From contig JAJPJP010000185.1 of assembly GCA_021324175.1 (NCBI GenBank), positions 1 through 40,707 on the forward strand: 40,707 nt of DNA, written 5' to 3'. Within the stretch, counting starts at the first letter, position 1. Each line of letters starts with the position of its first letter. A model generated the notes under the pieces. That model worked only from the letters and a program-made list of their open reading frames with translations, made no database searches and had not been told where the DNA came from. Positions 24,528 to 34,848 of the stretch are shown here, piece by piece. This stretch comes from Chitinophagia bacterium (GTDB lineage: Bacteria > Bacteroidota > Bacteroidia > Chitinophagales > Chitinophagaceae). The translations under genes and the position numbers were made by a program.

Positions 24528-26423
24528 ATGAGCAAATTTGTCTACCTGGTTCCGTTGTTCCCGTTACTCGGATTTTTGATCAACGGACTGCTGAGAAAAA
24601 ATCTTACCAAGTCGCTGATCAGCATCGTCGGATGTGGATCAGTGCTGGCATCGTTGATTGTTAGTGTGCTGATTTTTTCCGAGACTCGCCAGTCCGGCTT
24701 TCAGGCCGTAAATGTCAATTTGTTCAATTTCATTGATGCTGACAGGCTACATATACCCTTCGCCTTCCAGGTTGACCAGCTTTCAATACTTTTTCTTTTG
24801 ATTATTACAGGAGTCGGGTTCTTGATTCATCTCTATTCAACTTCGTACATGCATGATGAAAAGGATGAACATTTTGCCCGATACTTTTCATACCTGAATC
24901 TATTTGTTTTTTCAATGATTCTTCTTGTACTGGGATCAAACTTCGTCATCATGTTCATTGGCTGGGAAGGTGTCGGCCTGTGTTCATATTTATTAATCGG
25001 GTTTTGGTTCAAAACCAAGGAATTTGACGATGCTGCAACCAAAGCCTTCGTTATGAACCGGATCGGAGACGTGGGGTTCCTCATTGCTCTTTTTTGGATG
25101 ATTAGCCTATTTGGATCAGTTAACTTTAGCGACGTATTTGGTAAAGCGCAAGCCGCACCCGCCAGTGCTTTGACGGGAATCACGCTGCTCCTGCTTGTTG
25201 GTGCAACAGGCAAATCAGCACAGATACCCTTATATACGTGGCTTCCCGATGCAATGGCAGGCCCGACGCCTGTTTCAGCTCTTATTCATGCTGCCACCAT
25301 GGTAACTGCCGGGATCTATATGATAGCCCGAAGCAACATCCTTTATACCCTTGCGCCCGTCTCTCAGTCCGTCGTGGCAATCATAGGCGTGACAACCGCT
25401 TTTTTCGCCGCTACGATAGCAATAAAACAAAATGATATCAAGAAAGTGCTTGCCTATTCAACGGTCAGTCAACTGGGATATATGTTTCTCGGACTCGGAG
25501 TTGGCGCCTATACTGGTGCTGTCTTTCACGTAATGACCCATGCATTCTTCAAGGCCCTCCTTTTTCTAGGCGCCGGATCAGTCATTCACGCCCTTCACGA
25601 ACAAGACATTCGAAAGATGGGAGGATTAAAGAGACTTTTGCCAACTACTCATCTGACTTTTCTTCTTGGCTGCCTCGCAATTGCCGGTATACCACCGTTT
25701 GCAGGGTTTTTCTCAAAAGACGAAATTCTGTCTGCTGCCTATGCCCGCAACCCAATTTATTTCGTCGTTGGCCTAATCACGGCTCTGATGACGGCATTTT
25801 ACATGTTTCGACTTTATGCAACCGCATTTCAAGGTAATTTCAGAGGAACGGAGGATCAACGAAAGCATATTCAGGAAAGTCCTTCCCAGATTACGATTCC
25901 ACTAGTCATCCTGGCGATCCTTTCATGCATCGGTGGCTTTCTTGGAATTCCGGACGTATTTGTCAGGGATTCCCACCTCCTCAGAAATTTTCTTCACCCT
26001 GTATTTGAACATTCAGAAACTCTCAGCCAAACTGTCGAAGTTGGCGGTTCACGGGAACTGACACTCATTGGGGTTTCTGTGCTCGTTGCTTTGGTTGGAG
26101 TGGTGTATTCGTGGAGCAGATTCAGCAAGAATCCCGAACTGGGCGAACCGAAAGGATTTGGAAAAGTGCTGGCAAACAAATGGTATGTCGATGAATTGTA
26201 TGACATGATCATTGTTAAACCGGTCAATGTTTTGGGTAAATTTTTTGATTCAATTTTCGACCGCGCGATCATCGATGGGATTGTAAATGGTGTGGGTCGA
26301 ATCGTTCAATATGGAAGTCGCCAACTCAGGCTTCTTCAAAGCGGCCAGGTTGGAGCGTATGTATTGATGATGGTCTTGGGCATTATCATTCTGTTCGCCA
26401 TACAGATTATTTTAAGAAAATGA
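24528..26423 (+). CDS. nuoL: NADH-quinone oxidoreductase subunit L
   Basis: NuoL is the distal antiporter-like proton pump of complex I. The 631-residue product has about 16 helices, the conserved GWEGVGLCSYLLIGFW with its key glutamate, LPDAMAGPTPVSALIHAATM with the broken-helix region, and DIKKVLAYSTVSQLGYMFL. The C-terminal third contains the long lateral helix and a final membrane anchor (VLMMVLGIIILFAIQIILRK). Length is normal. Confidence 0.95.
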   Translation: MSKFVYLVPLFPLLGFLINGLLRKNLTKSLISIVGCGSVLASLIVSVLIFSETRQSGFQAVNVNLFNFIDADRLHIPFAFQVDQLSILFLLIITGVGFLIHLYSTSYMHDEKDEHFARYFSYLNLFVFSMILLVLGSNFVIMFIGWEGVGLCSYLLIGFWFKTKEFDDAATKAFVMNRIGDVGFLIALFWMISLFGSVNFSDVFGKAQAAPASALTGITLLLLVGATGKSAQIPLYTWLPDAMAGPTPVSALIHAATMVTAGIYMIARSNILYTLAPVSQSVVAIIGVTTAFFAATIAIKQNDIKKVLAYSTVSQLGYMFLGLGVGAYTGAVFHVMTHAFFKALLFLGAGSVIHALHEQDIRKMGGLKRLLPTTHLTFLLGCLAIAGIPPFAGFFSKDEILSAAYARNPIYFVVGLITALMTAFYMFRLYATAFQGNFRGTEDQRKHIQESPSQITIPLVILAILSCIGGFLGIPDVFVRDSHLLRNFLHPVFEHSETLSQTVEVGGSRELTLIGVSVLVALVGVVYSWSRFSKNPELGEPKGFGKVLANKWYVDELYDMIIVKPVNVLGKFFDSIFDRAIIDGIVNGVGRIVQYGSRQLRLLQSGQVGAYVLMMVLGIIILFAIQIILRK

Positions 26424-26448
26424 CTTGAAAGTAGAAAAGCGGTAAGAC

Positions 26449-27915
26449 ATGATTCCAATTTTGCTAATTCTAATTCCCCTGCTCAGCGGATTGTTGAGTT
26501 TTTTTCTAAGAAGCCAGCGAGCCGCAAAAAACTGGTCATTGATCAGTTCTATTATCTCCTTGGTGGTTTCATGTTTCGGTCTCTGGATCACAAACGAAAG
26601 TTACCTGCATTATCAGACAGATTGGATATTTAGTCTCGGCAGTAGATTTTCAGTTTCTCTCGATGGCATGAGCCAAATTCTGTCTTTGCTGACGACGATT
26701 TCCTTTCCCATAATTTTCATCGCGACCTATCGGAACGAATACCCGAACGCTAAGAATTTTTATGCGCTGATGCTTCTGAGCCAGGCAGGATTGCTGGGTG
26801 TTTTTGTTTCGACAGATGCCCTGCTGTTCTACTTTTTTTGGGAGCTGGCGCTGATACCTGTTTATTTTCTATCCTCACAGTGGGGAGGCGAGAGAAGGAT
26901 ACAGGCGACTTTTAAGTTTTTTATTTACACCTTTACCGGGTCCCTTTTAATGCTTGTGGGAATCATCTATCTGTATTTTCATACTCGCGACAAATCATTC
27001 TCCATAGATGCATTTTACGCATTACGATCGCAACTTCCCGCTGCTTCGCAAAACTGGCTTTTCTGGTTATTTTTCTTGGCCTTTGCTATTAAGATGCCAA
27101 TCTTTCCTTTTCATACTTGGCAGCCAGATACCTATGAACAGTCGCCGACTGCGGTTACCATGGTCTTAAGTGGCATTATGGTCAAGATGGGAATATTTGG
27201 AATAATTCGCTGGTTGGCCCCTGTACTCCCCATCGGCTCTTGGGCTTGGGGAGATACTGTATCAGCTCTTTGCGTTATAGGAATGATCTATGCCTCGTTG
27301 ATCGCAATGCAGCAGGATGATCTGAAGCGTCTCGTTGCTTACTCTTCGATTGCCCACATGGGCTTGATGTGTCTGGCTATTTTTGCGACGACAAAAATCG
27401 GCATGCAGGGCGTTATGATTCAAATGTTCAGCCATGGCATCAATATTATCGGGTTGTGGATAGTTATCGACCTCATAGAGAAACAACTTCACACTCGAAA
27501 AATATCAGAACTTGGAGGACTTGCACAAAAAGCTCCGGGCTTGGCCATTTTGCTGGTTATCGTAGGACTAGCCAATGTCGCACTTCCCCTGACCAACGGT
27601 TTTATCGGAGAGTTTTTGATGTTTAGTGGCATTTACACGTCGGCAGCGACGGTATATAATGTTGTATTCACAGTAGCAGCCGCGGTGTGTGTTATTTTGT
27701 CAGCAGTATATACATTGAATATGATTCAGCGCGTATTTTACGGAAATACGAATGCACTTACGGAAAACGCGAGAGACATTCGGGCAAATGAAAAATTTGC
27801 GCTGATCATTTTGGTTGCAATTATTATAATTGTTGGCGTTTACCCGCAACCCATTTTTGACTTAACGAGGCACTTCGTGGACTCAATTATTTCCAAAATG
27901 AACTATAAAATCTAG
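26449..27915 (+). CDS. nuoM: NADH-quinone oxidoreductase subunit M
   Basis: NuoM is an antiporter-like proton-pumping subunit. The 488-residue product shows the glutamate in FFWELALIPVYFLSSQWGG, the HTWQPDTYEQSPTAVTMVLS stretch and DDLKRLVAYSSIAHMGLM, all hallmarks of NuoM. About 14 helices are visible. It follows nuoL after 25 bases. Confidence 0.95.
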   Translation: MIPILLILIPLLSGLLSFFLRSQRAAKNWSLISSIISLVVSCFGLWITNESYLHYQTDWIFSLGSRFSVSLDGMSQILSLLTTISFPIIFIATYRNEYPNAKNFYALMLLSQAGLLGVFVSTDALLFYFFWELALIPVYFLSSQWGGERRIQATFKFFIYTFTGSLLMLVGIIYLYFHTRDKSFSIDAFYALRSQLPAASQNWLFWLFFLAFAIKMPIFPFHTWQPDTYEQSPTAVTMVLSGIMVKMGIFGIIRWLAPVLPIGSWAWGDTVSALCVIGMIYASLIAMQQDDLKRLVAYSSIAHMGLMCLAIFATTKIGMQGVMIQMFSHGINIIGLWIVIDLIEKQLHTRKISELGGLAQKAPGLAILLVIVGLANVALPLTNGFIGEFLMFSGIYTSAATVYNVVFTVAAAVCVILSAVYTLNMIQRVFYGNTNALTENARDIRANEKFALIILVAIIIIVGVYPQPIFDLTRHFVDSIISKMNYKI

Positions 27916-27939
27916 CTTTATTCAAGTATTGACATTTCT

Positions 27940-29328
27940 ATGAATTCTATAATCTTTTCTGCCATATGGGGAATTGTGATGATGTTCAGCGGCCTCTTTT
28001 CAAAAAGCAAGCGCTCATTGCAAACTTTTGCAGTCGTTGGATTGATCCTGCTACTCGTGGTAAATACGCTTGAACTTAATGGTGACCACTTTTTCAACAT
28101 CGATTTACACAATATGTTGTATTTCGCGCCATTCGGGCTCTTGTCCAATTCGATTGCATTCGCTTCCACGCTGATATTTTTCTTGTTGTCCTCTACCGAT
28201 ATTTTCGAGACCGGTCACAACGCCGCGGAATATTTCGCACTCATTTTTTTTGTTTTGTGTGGGATTAGCATCGTAACATCATTCAATACTCTGCTGATGC
28301 TTTTCCTGGGCATTGAAATCATTTCAATCCCGTTATATATTTTGACCGGGGCAGCAAAGAAAGATTTGAAAAGCAACGAAGCATCTCTTAAATATTTCTT
28401 AATGGGGGCATTTTCAACCGGCCTGATGCTCCTTGGTATCGCTTTCCTTTATGGCGCAACCCCGAACGGCTCATTCATGCTTGATGATATCGCTGTTGGG
28501 AGAACGGCGGCCTCACCCCTTTACATGATAGGATTGCTTTTACTGTTGGTTTCAATGTCTTTCAAGGTTTCGGCGGCGCCTTTTCACTTCTGGACGCCCG
28601 ACGTTTATGATGGAGCCCCAACAGTCTTCACTTCTTTCATGGCTACGATCGTTAAGACCGGTGTATTTATCGGTTTCATCCGCCTTTTCGGCGATGCGTT
28701 TGGCCAAATGCAATCGCGCTGGCAGCTATTCGTTGCCATTATTATCGCCTCTACTTTATTCATCGGTAATATCACAGCGGTTTTTCAACAAAGCGTCAAA
28801 AGAATGCTCGCCTATTCGAGCATTGCCCAGGCGGGATTCATGCTGTTTGCGCTGCTGGCTCTGAATAATTTTGCCAAAGAAGGAATCATCCTTTACGCAG
28901 CAGCATACAACCTCGCTACTATCGGAATATTTGCTGTTCTGGGTAAAATGAAGGATTACTCATTTGAAGGTTTCAATGGGCTTGCCAAATCCTACCCCGG
29001 CATTGCCCTGGTTACAACAATATTCTTATTGTCGCTCGCCGGAATTCCGCTGACAGCAGGCTTTTTTGCGAAATATTACATGCTCGCGGCCGCATTGGAA
29101 ACCGGAAATTTCCTTTGGCTGGTAATATTTGCAGTAGCATGTGCAGCGATCAGTGTATATTACTATTTTCGAATTATCCAGGCCATGTATTTTAAAACCG
29201 GCGAACCACAACAACTCAAGGTCGGTATTGGTTTTCAATATGCGCTATTTGCCGTCGCTGTGATTGTCATTGTGCTGGGAATTTTCCCGCAATGGTTGAT
29301 CAACGAACTATATGTAATTTATGTATAG
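27940..29328 (+). CDS. nuoN: NADH-quinone oxidoreductase subunit N
   Basis: NuoN is the third antiporter-like subunit. The 462-residue product shows FLGIEIISIPLYILTG with its glutamate, FHFWTPDVYDGAPTVFTSFM, SVKRMLAYSSIAQAGFML and SLAGIPLTAGFFAKYYML. It is the last nuo gene; no strong terminator is seen after it (only a short CCGCTTCGG hairpin near 29340 without a T-run), and the 183 bases to the next gene hold nothing else I can name. Confidence 0.95.
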   Translation: MNSIIFSAIWGIVMMFSGLFSKSKRSLQTFAVVGLILLLVVNTLELNGDHFFNIDLHNMLYFAPFGLLSNSIAFASTLIFFLLSSTDIFETGHNAAEYFALIFFVLCGISIVTSFNTLLMLFLGIEIISIPLYILTGAAKKDLKSNEASLKYFLMGAFSTGLMLLGIAFLYGATPNGSFMLDDIAVGRTAASPLYMIGLLLLLVSMSFKVSAAPFHFWTPDVYDGAPTVFTSFMATIVKTGVFIGFIRLFGDAFGQMQSRWQLFVAIIIASTLFIGNITAVFQQSVKRMLAYSSIAQAGFMLFALLALNNFAKEGIILYAAAYNLATIGIFAVLGKMKDYSFEGFNGLAKSYPGIALVTTIFLLSLAGIPLTAGFFAKYYMLAAALETGNFLWLVIFAVACAAISVYYYFRIIQAMYFKTGEPQQLKVGIGFQYALFAVAVIVIVLGIFPQWLINELYVIYV

Positions 29329-29511
29329 GCCAATAATCCGCTTCGGCGATATAGGCTTCCACGGTTGACGGAACGCTTGGATGTCATTCATCGGCAGACC
29401 AAGAAAGCCTGGGCTTGGGTTGCCACTGATTGCAGAGAATCTCCTCTCATAAAAGATTTCAATGGTTTGATAACAGAATGGTTAATTTAGTTGTCCAAGA
29501 TTTTGCTTTTA

Positions 29512-30789
29512 ATGAAAATCATCGACACATTTTTGCTGGCTTTTAGGACCGTCAGGGCAAACAAGCTTAGAACTGGAATTACCGTTGCTATTATTGCTTT
29601 TGGTATTATGGCCCTGGTCGGAATAAACACGGCAATAGAAGCCATGAAGCAGAAATTCACCGAAAGTTTTTCGTCGATGGGAGCTAACGGATTTACCATT
29701 CACTACAAACAATTTAATGTTCAATTTGGTGGGAATAACGATGTCAAAAAAGAGAAGAAAGGAGCTCGCAAGGCGAAAAAATCAAACACCGGCAAACCTA
29801 TAACAAAAATGCAGGCGGAAGAATTCAAGAATTCGTTCGACTATCCTGCAAAAATATCATTAAATCTGCCTGGAACGAGAGATGCAGTTGTATCATTAGG
29901 AGACAAGAAAACCAATCCAACGGTCAGGATCAATGGCGGCGATGAAAATTTTATTGACCTCAACGGCTACACCCTGGCTGCAGGGCGCGAATTTAGCAAC
30001 CTTGATATTCAGTCGGCGCGAAACGTCTGCATCATTGGAAGCGATATTGCAAAGAAGTTTTTTGGCAACAATCCAGAAAACCCGCTGGAAAAAATCATTA
30101 AGATCAACAACATACCTTATCGGGTAATTGGAACGCTCGCATCAAAGGGCTCGACTCTTGGCTTCAGCTGGGACAACGTGATACTTACTACCTATAACAA
30201 TGTCCGTCGCTTTTTTAATACCAACGAAAATGCATCCTTTACGATTTTAGTTAAGGTCCCTGATATCAAAGAAGTTGACGGGGCAATCAGCGAATCGGAA
30301 GGCGTTTTCCGTCCAATTCGAAAACTCGCAATTACCGAGGACAATAATTTCGCGATTGACAAGAGCGATTTTTTTGTAGACCTTTTGCTCAGCCAACTCA
30401 GGTATATTACCGGCGCGGCAGTCGGAATCGGATCAATAACCCTTTTGGGCGCCGCCATAGGGTTGATGAACATAATGCTTGTATCTGTAAATGAAAGAAC
30501 CAAGGAAATCGGTCTTATTAAGGCAATCGGGGGCAAACAAAAAAGTATCCGGCGGCAGTTTCTTTATGAAGCAATTAGCATTTCTTTAATGGGTGCTATT
30601 TTCGGAATCGCATTGGGCGTTATTTTAGGGAATGTTTTTTCGATCGTCCTAAGTACCGGATTTGTTCTTCCCATCGATTGGCTGTTATATGGGATCGCAA
30701 TTTGCTTTATTACCGGCCTTCTTGCGGGACTATATCCTGCGTTCAAGGCCGGAAGCCTTAACCCTATCGAAGCGCTCCGTTACGAATAG
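29512..30789 (+). CDS. MacB/FtsX-type ABC transporter permease
   Basis: The 425-residue product has the four-helix plan of MacB-like permeases: an N-terminal helix (ANKLRTGITVAIIAFGIMAL), a periplasmic MacB core of about 240 residues, and three C-terminal helices of the FtsX domain, with the hallmark NIMLVSVNERTKEIGLIKA and the ending AGLYPAFKAGSLNPIEALRY. Such permeases export lipoproteins, peptides or antibiotics, or transmit force to the periplasm. No ATPase gene is adjacent. ATG 29512 is preferred to TTG 29491. A lysine-rich insertion (VKKEKKGARKAKK) within the core is unusual. Confidence 0.88.
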   Translation: MKIIDTFLLAFRTVRANKLRTGITVAIIAFGIMALVGINTAIEAMKQKFTESFSSMGANGFTIHYKQFNVQFGGNNDVKKEKKGARKAKKSNTGKPITKMQAEEFKNSFDYPAKISLNLPGTRDAVVSLGDKKTNPTVRINGGDENFIDLNGYTLAAGREFSNLDIQSARNVCIIGSDIAKKFFGNNPENPLEKIIKINNIPYRVIGTLASKGSTLGFSWDNVILTTYNNVRRFFNTNENASFTILVKVPDIKEVDGAISESEGVFRPIRKLAITEDNNFAIDKSDFFVDLLLSQLRYITGAAVGIGSITLLGAAIGLMNIMLVSVNERTKEIGLIKAIGGKQKSIRRQFLYEAISISLMGAIFGIALGVILGNVFSIVLSTGFVLPIDWLLYGIAICFITGLLAGLYPAFKAGSLNPIEALRYE

Positions 30790-30809
30790 TGGTAATGCGT
30801 CTATGTTTC

Positions 30810-31949
30810 CTATTCATTTTTGGCCTCCCTCAGGAGTTGTTTACCTAGTTCCACGCCGATTTTTCCGAGAATTGCCTGGGAACCCGAAATCGCTTCCTCC
30901 AAGTTGGGTGCCCAATCAACCAATTGAAAAATTTTCTGTATTCCGATATTTGAGGCCACAGCAATATCTACTTCGCATCGCCCAAACACGCCCACCAGCT
31001 TTGTGTTGTGTCTTTTTGCCAAATTCGCAACCTTTGAAACAAGTTTTCCACGCAGGGTCTGCTCGTCGAATTTCCCTTCTCCCGTAATGACTAGGTCTGC
31101 AATTGCAATTTGTTCGGCCGCGTGACTATACGCTAACAGGAGGTCGGCGCCACTAATCATCTTCGCATTTAAAAATGCAACCAATGCTGCCCCAAGGCCT
31201 CCCGCCGCACCGCCACCTGGCAAAGCTGAAACATCTACACGCGTCTCCCTGGACACTACCTCTGCAAAATGGGTCATGCCACGCTCAAGCTCAGCGACTG
31301 TAGTTTCAGTCGCGCCCTTTTGCCTGGCGAATACCTTGGTCGCGCCTTGGTCGCCAATCAGGAAATTTTCGACATCAGTTGCGACAATAAATCGCAAATT
31401 CTTATGGGGATAAGCGGGCGGCGTTTCAATGCGTTCGACTTGAATCAGATTTTTTCCAACGGGGTTTATTTCGCGGCCCGTTTTGTCCAAAAATCGGTAG
31501 CCCAAAGCGACGGCCATGCCCATACCGCCATCATTAGTCGCGCTCCCACCTACGCCAATGATTATTTCACGCGCGCCGGATTGTATGGCACAGTTCACCA
31601 GTTGTCCCGTTCCGTATGACGAGGTAATCCTGCAGTCGTATTGGCTTGGATGCAACAGTTGCAAGCCTGAGGCCTTGGCCATTTCGATAAACGCTCTGGT
31701 CCCATCAACTGACAGAAGCCACGGTGCAGAAACGCTATGAAATAAAGGATCCATTACATTGGCAAACCTGAGCTTTGCATTTGTATAGCAGGAGACCGCA
31801 TCCATAAAACCTTCCCCGCCGTCAGCAAGTGGAAATTTGAGGATTTCAACCGCAGGGTGAATCCGGTGAATAGCCTCTTCCATGATGTCACAAAACTCAA
31901 GGCTCGTCAGGCTACCTTTGAATTTGTCGGGAGCAATGATCACTTTCAT
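30810..31949 (-). CDS. glxK: glycerate kinase
   Basis: This cytoplasmic enzyme phosphorylates glycerate (GarK/GlxK family, usually to 2-phosphoglycerate). The 379-residue product begins MKVIIAPDKFKGSLTS, shows PLADGGEGFMDA, GVGGSATNDGGMGMA, ATDVENFLIGDQGATKVFA and DLVITGEGKFDEQT, all family hallmarks. It converges on the permease gene with only 20 bases between stops. Upstream on the same strand is the metalloprotease, with a terminator between; the T-run of that terminator touches its start codon. Confidence 0.93.
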   Translation of the reverse strand: MKVIIAPDKFKGSLTSLEFCDIMEEAIHRIHPAVEILKFPLADGGEGFMDAVSCYTNAKLRFANVMDPLFHSVSAPWLLSVDGTRAFIEMAKASGLQLLHPSQYDCRITSSYGTGQLVNCAIQSGAREIIIGVGGSATNDGGMGMAVALGYRFLDKTGREINPVGKNLIQVERIETPPAYPHKNLRFIVATDVENFLIGDQGATKVFARQKGATETTVAELERGMTHFAEVVSRETRVDVSALPGGGAAGGLGAALVAFLNAKMISGADLLLAYSHAAEQIAIADLVITGEGKFDEQTLRGKLVSKVANLAKRHNTKLVGVFGRCEVDIAVASNIGIQKIFQLVDWAPNLEEAISGSQAILGKIGVELGKQLLREAKNE

Positions 31950-31950
31950 A

Positions 31951-31977
31951 TAAAAATGGCGGACATTGCGACCGCCA
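31951..31977 (-). terminator. intrinsic terminator between metalloprotease and glycerate kinase
   Basis: On the minus strand TGGCGG and CCGCCA (31972-31977 and 31957-31962 in plus coordinates) form a 6-bp stem with a nine-base loop, followed by TTTTTAT and then directly the ATG of glycerate kinase. It should end metalloprotease transcripts, or act as an attenuator if both genes share a promoter. Confidence 0.6.
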
Positions 31978-32001
31978 AATACTAGCCGATTTCATTTAAC
32001 T

Positions 32002-34560
32002 TCATCCTTTCGGATTTAGGATAAGATTAATCCTTTCAATCATATCCTGTAGGTGAAAACGTGTCATCTTATCCTGAATAGAGGGCAGCGCAGCGGTGAT
32101 ATCTGTCTTCAAGGTCCTAAGAGTGCCTTTTGCAACTGAAATGATATCCGATGTGCGAATGTTTACATTGGTAATTCCGAGCGAACTTGCGGAACGCCCG
32201 GAGAAACCTTGGATCCTTATACCGCCCTGACCATTGATCAGGTTACCCAAGGTTTCAACAAATACTTTTTGAAGGTTCCGACGGTAAATATCTGGTGTTT
32301 TCCGGGAATAGAGTTCACTCCAGATCCCCTTGCGCAGATCATCCATGAGTTCATCAGTTGAATAGGCGTCCTTGCCAAGTTGCGCCATGGATTCTGACAT
32401 TCTTTCCAGGCGCCCCGGTTCGAGAATGCCTTGGACACCCGAAAGCGCTCCCTGCTGAAAATTTCTAATCTCCTCGACTACCTGATCCTGATTGAACTCC
32501 TTTAATTGTTTCCAGTCGAGTAACCATTGAGGCGTTTCAAAAGCGTTTTTAAGCAGGAACGCGACTGCATCTTTTTGAAGATTTTTTGGTACGGGCGTGA
32601 ATACTTCACCTTGTTGGTCATAAGTTTTCGGGTCTTCGTAAATCCCGCCAATGTTGGCAGTAACGTGGCCCATATAGCGGCGGAGCTGAATGATGACCTG
32701 CTCATATAGTTCTTCAAGATTATCAAATGGCTCACCCGGCTGGAATGTCCATTTTGAGAGATTGGGAAGTATCCGTTTGAGATTCTTAATTCCATATTCG
32801 CTTGCTTTCATCGAATTATCTCCCAGATCCTCGGTTTGCGCTCTGGGGTCCGTTGGAATTATCCGCTGCCGAAGAAAGCGATAACGGGGATTGTTGGCGT
32901 GCGCTTTGGCCCATTCATTTAAAGTGGCTTTTTCGGATTTTTCGTCCATACCCGGGATGATTTTGTAACCCCACTCGATCGCCCATTTATCATAGTCACC
33001 GATCCTCGGGTATAATCCCTCCGGTCCAATACTGTCTTCCGGCTGAGCTACGTAATTAAATCGGGCATAATCCATAATCGACGACGTATGTCCGTTAGCC
33101 TCCACCCAGGCTTTGTCACGGAGCTTTTCAACCGGCGTGGCCGAAGATGAACCCATGTTATGAGGTAGCCCTAGTGTATGACCTACTTCATGAGACGACA
33201 CAAATCGAATTAGCTGCCCCATAAGTTCATCATCAAATTTTATTTTACGGGCTCGAGGATCGACCGCAGCTGTTTGAATCAAATACCAGTCGCGTAAGAG
33301 GTTCATTACATTATGATACCATCCGATATGACTTTCGATTATTTCGCCGCTTCGTGGGTCGTGGACATTGGGACCATAGGCATTTTCGATGTCAGATGCA
33401 AAATACCTAATGACTGAGAAGCGAGCGTCCTCCAGGCTCATTGTCGAATCATTTTCAGGCCAGTCTTTAGCGATGATTGCATTTTTGAAACCTGCTTGTT
33501 CAAAGGCTTTTTGCCAGTCTTCGATCCCTAACTTCAAATATTTACGCCATTTGACGGGAGTCGCGGGATCGATGTAATATACAATAGGTCTTCGAGGTTC
33601 TACCAGCTCTCCCCTTTTCATTTTTTCGACATCCTCCGGTCTCGGTTCGAGCTTCCATCTCACAATAAAACGCTCGGATTCTGACTTTTGCGCATCAAGG
33701 CCATAATTGGTGTAGCCATCCGAAAAGTAAGAAACTCTTTCGTCGTAGAAGCGCCGGCGATATGGTGTCTTGGGAAGCAGAATCATTGATGTATTTAATT
33801 CAAGCGTGACTGCACCGGTTTCTGAAGCCGCAATCAGATTCGCAGTGGGAAAAGGCGAAGCGCCGGGCATTGGCGTCGACGCAGAATAGGTTCTGGTTGC
33901 CCTCACCTCAGTATTGATCGGAAAGGTCCTAATTTCATTGATGAAGCTACGATCAGAAGACGGGGCAGTAATATTGAATTGGCGCTTAAATACCGACGAA
34001 ATTGAGACCACCTGGTTATCGCCTTTAAAGAAGTCTGTAACGTCGATCACAGCACCTGTGCTGTCCTTTCCCAATGCTTTTATGTCAAAAGATGCAGCAA
34101 TTGGATCGACATTGGAACTTTTGACAGCCTGATAGATGGGAAGGGAGTCTGAAGCAACATTCACAAAAAAAACGACTCTTAAAAACACCTTGTTATCCGG
34201 GCCTTTTTCAAACTTAAGTACCTGTTCATTAGCCTCTTCCCCCCCATACCCTGCGCCTGTGGCGGTTTTGGCTATTCGGGTAATTGCCAAAATTTCCCGG
34301 TCAAATATTGAATCAGGTATCTCGAAATACCATTTGTCGTCCACTTTGTGAACCGTTAATAGACCTTTGGATGTTTTGGCTTTATCAGTAATGACATCCT
34401 TATATGCTTTGGGTCCAGACTTGGCAATGGTTGCTCCGGCAGAATTTTGCTGGCCGTTTGCAGCAGGCGTTTGCGTTTTTTTGTCCTGAGCCTCTATACG
34501 CGTTAAAAAGACAGCTATGGGAAAAAAAATCAGTAGCAGTTTAGTTCTGAAGATGATCAT
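32002..34560 (-). CDS. exported zinc-dependent metalloprotease (DUF5117/DUF4953 type)
   Basis: The 852-residue product starts with a signal peptide (about residues 1-25, ending RIEA). The extended metzincin motif HEVGHTLGLPHN begins at residue 457 (zinc ligands His457, His461, His467; Glu458 catalytic), and a Met-turn follows in SSIMDYARFNYVAQPED. The N-terminal 200 residues match the DUF5117 type and the C-terminus the DUF4953 type of large Bacteroidota proteases. The substrate is unknown. The frame is open for 65 more codons upstream, but the signal peptide sets the start at 34560. It is transcribed away from exbB, with 288 AT-rich bases between in which I see no clear gene. Confidence 0.88.
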   Translation of the reverse strand: MIIFRTKLLLIFFPIAVFLTRIEAQDKKTQTPAANGQQNSAGATIAKSGPKAYKDVITDKAKTSKGLLTVHKVDDKWYFEIPDSIFDREILAITRIAKTATGAGYGGEEANEQVLKFEKGPDNKVFLRVVFFVNVASDSLPIYQAVKSSNVDPIAASFDIKALGKDSTGAVIDVTDFFKGDNQVVSISSVFKRQFNITAPSSDRSFINEIRTFPINTEVRATRTYSASTPMPGASPFPTANLIAASETGAVTLELNTSMILLPKTPYRRRFYDERVSYFSDGYTNYGLDAQKSESERFIVRWKLEPRPEDVEKMKRGELVEPRRPIVYYIDPATPVKWRKYLKLGIEDWQKAFEQAGFKNAIIAKDWPENDSTMSLEDARFSVIRYFASDIENAYGPNVHDPRSGEIIESHIGWYHNVMNLLRDWYLIQTAAVDPRARKIKFDDELMGQLIRFVSSHEVGHTLGLPHNMGSSSATPVEKLRDKAWVEANGHTSSIMDYARFNYVAQPEDSIGPEGLYPRIGDYDKWAIEWGYKIIPGMDEKSEKATLNEWAKAHANNPRYRFLRQRIIPTDPRAQTEDLGDNSMKASEYGIKNLKRILPNLSKWTFQPGEPFDNLEELYEQVIIQLRRYMGHVTANIGGIYEDPKTYDQQGEVFTPVPKNLQKDAVAFLLKNAFETPQWLLDWKQLKEFNQDQVVEEIRNFQQGALSGVQGILEPGRLERMSESMAQLGKDAYSTDELMDDLRKGIWSELYSRKTPDIYRRNLQKVFVETLGNLINGQGGIRIQGFSGRSASSLGITNVNIRTSDIISVAKGTLRTLKTDITAALPSIQDKMTRFHLQDMIERINLILNPKG

Positions 34561-34848
34561 CGAAATTGTTTTTTGAAAAATGAAGATACCTAAACAGACC
34601 TGCAACATAGAACCTATTTTACGAGCGGAGAGTCTGCAAGTCCCAAGTTCACGAACAGAAGAAGTTACGCAATTGATATATTCGAAGGATTTAATCTCAT
34701 GAGCATTTACAATTTTGCTTATATTGTGAATCCTTAAAAAATTATTATTATCCAAATTTGCCCATTGAATAGTTTTTTTCTTAGAATTGTATAATCAATT
34801 ATTGCTATTACATACTACTAATTTTCTAAACACTAAAAACAAACGATC

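Noticed and set aside
29335-29360. A short CCGCTTCGG hairpin after nuoN as operon terminator
   Set aside because: The stem is only three base pairs and no T-run follows.
34561-34755. An N-terminal extension of the metalloprotease by 65 codons
   Set aside because: It would bury the signal peptide in the middle of the protein; the start at 34560 is better.
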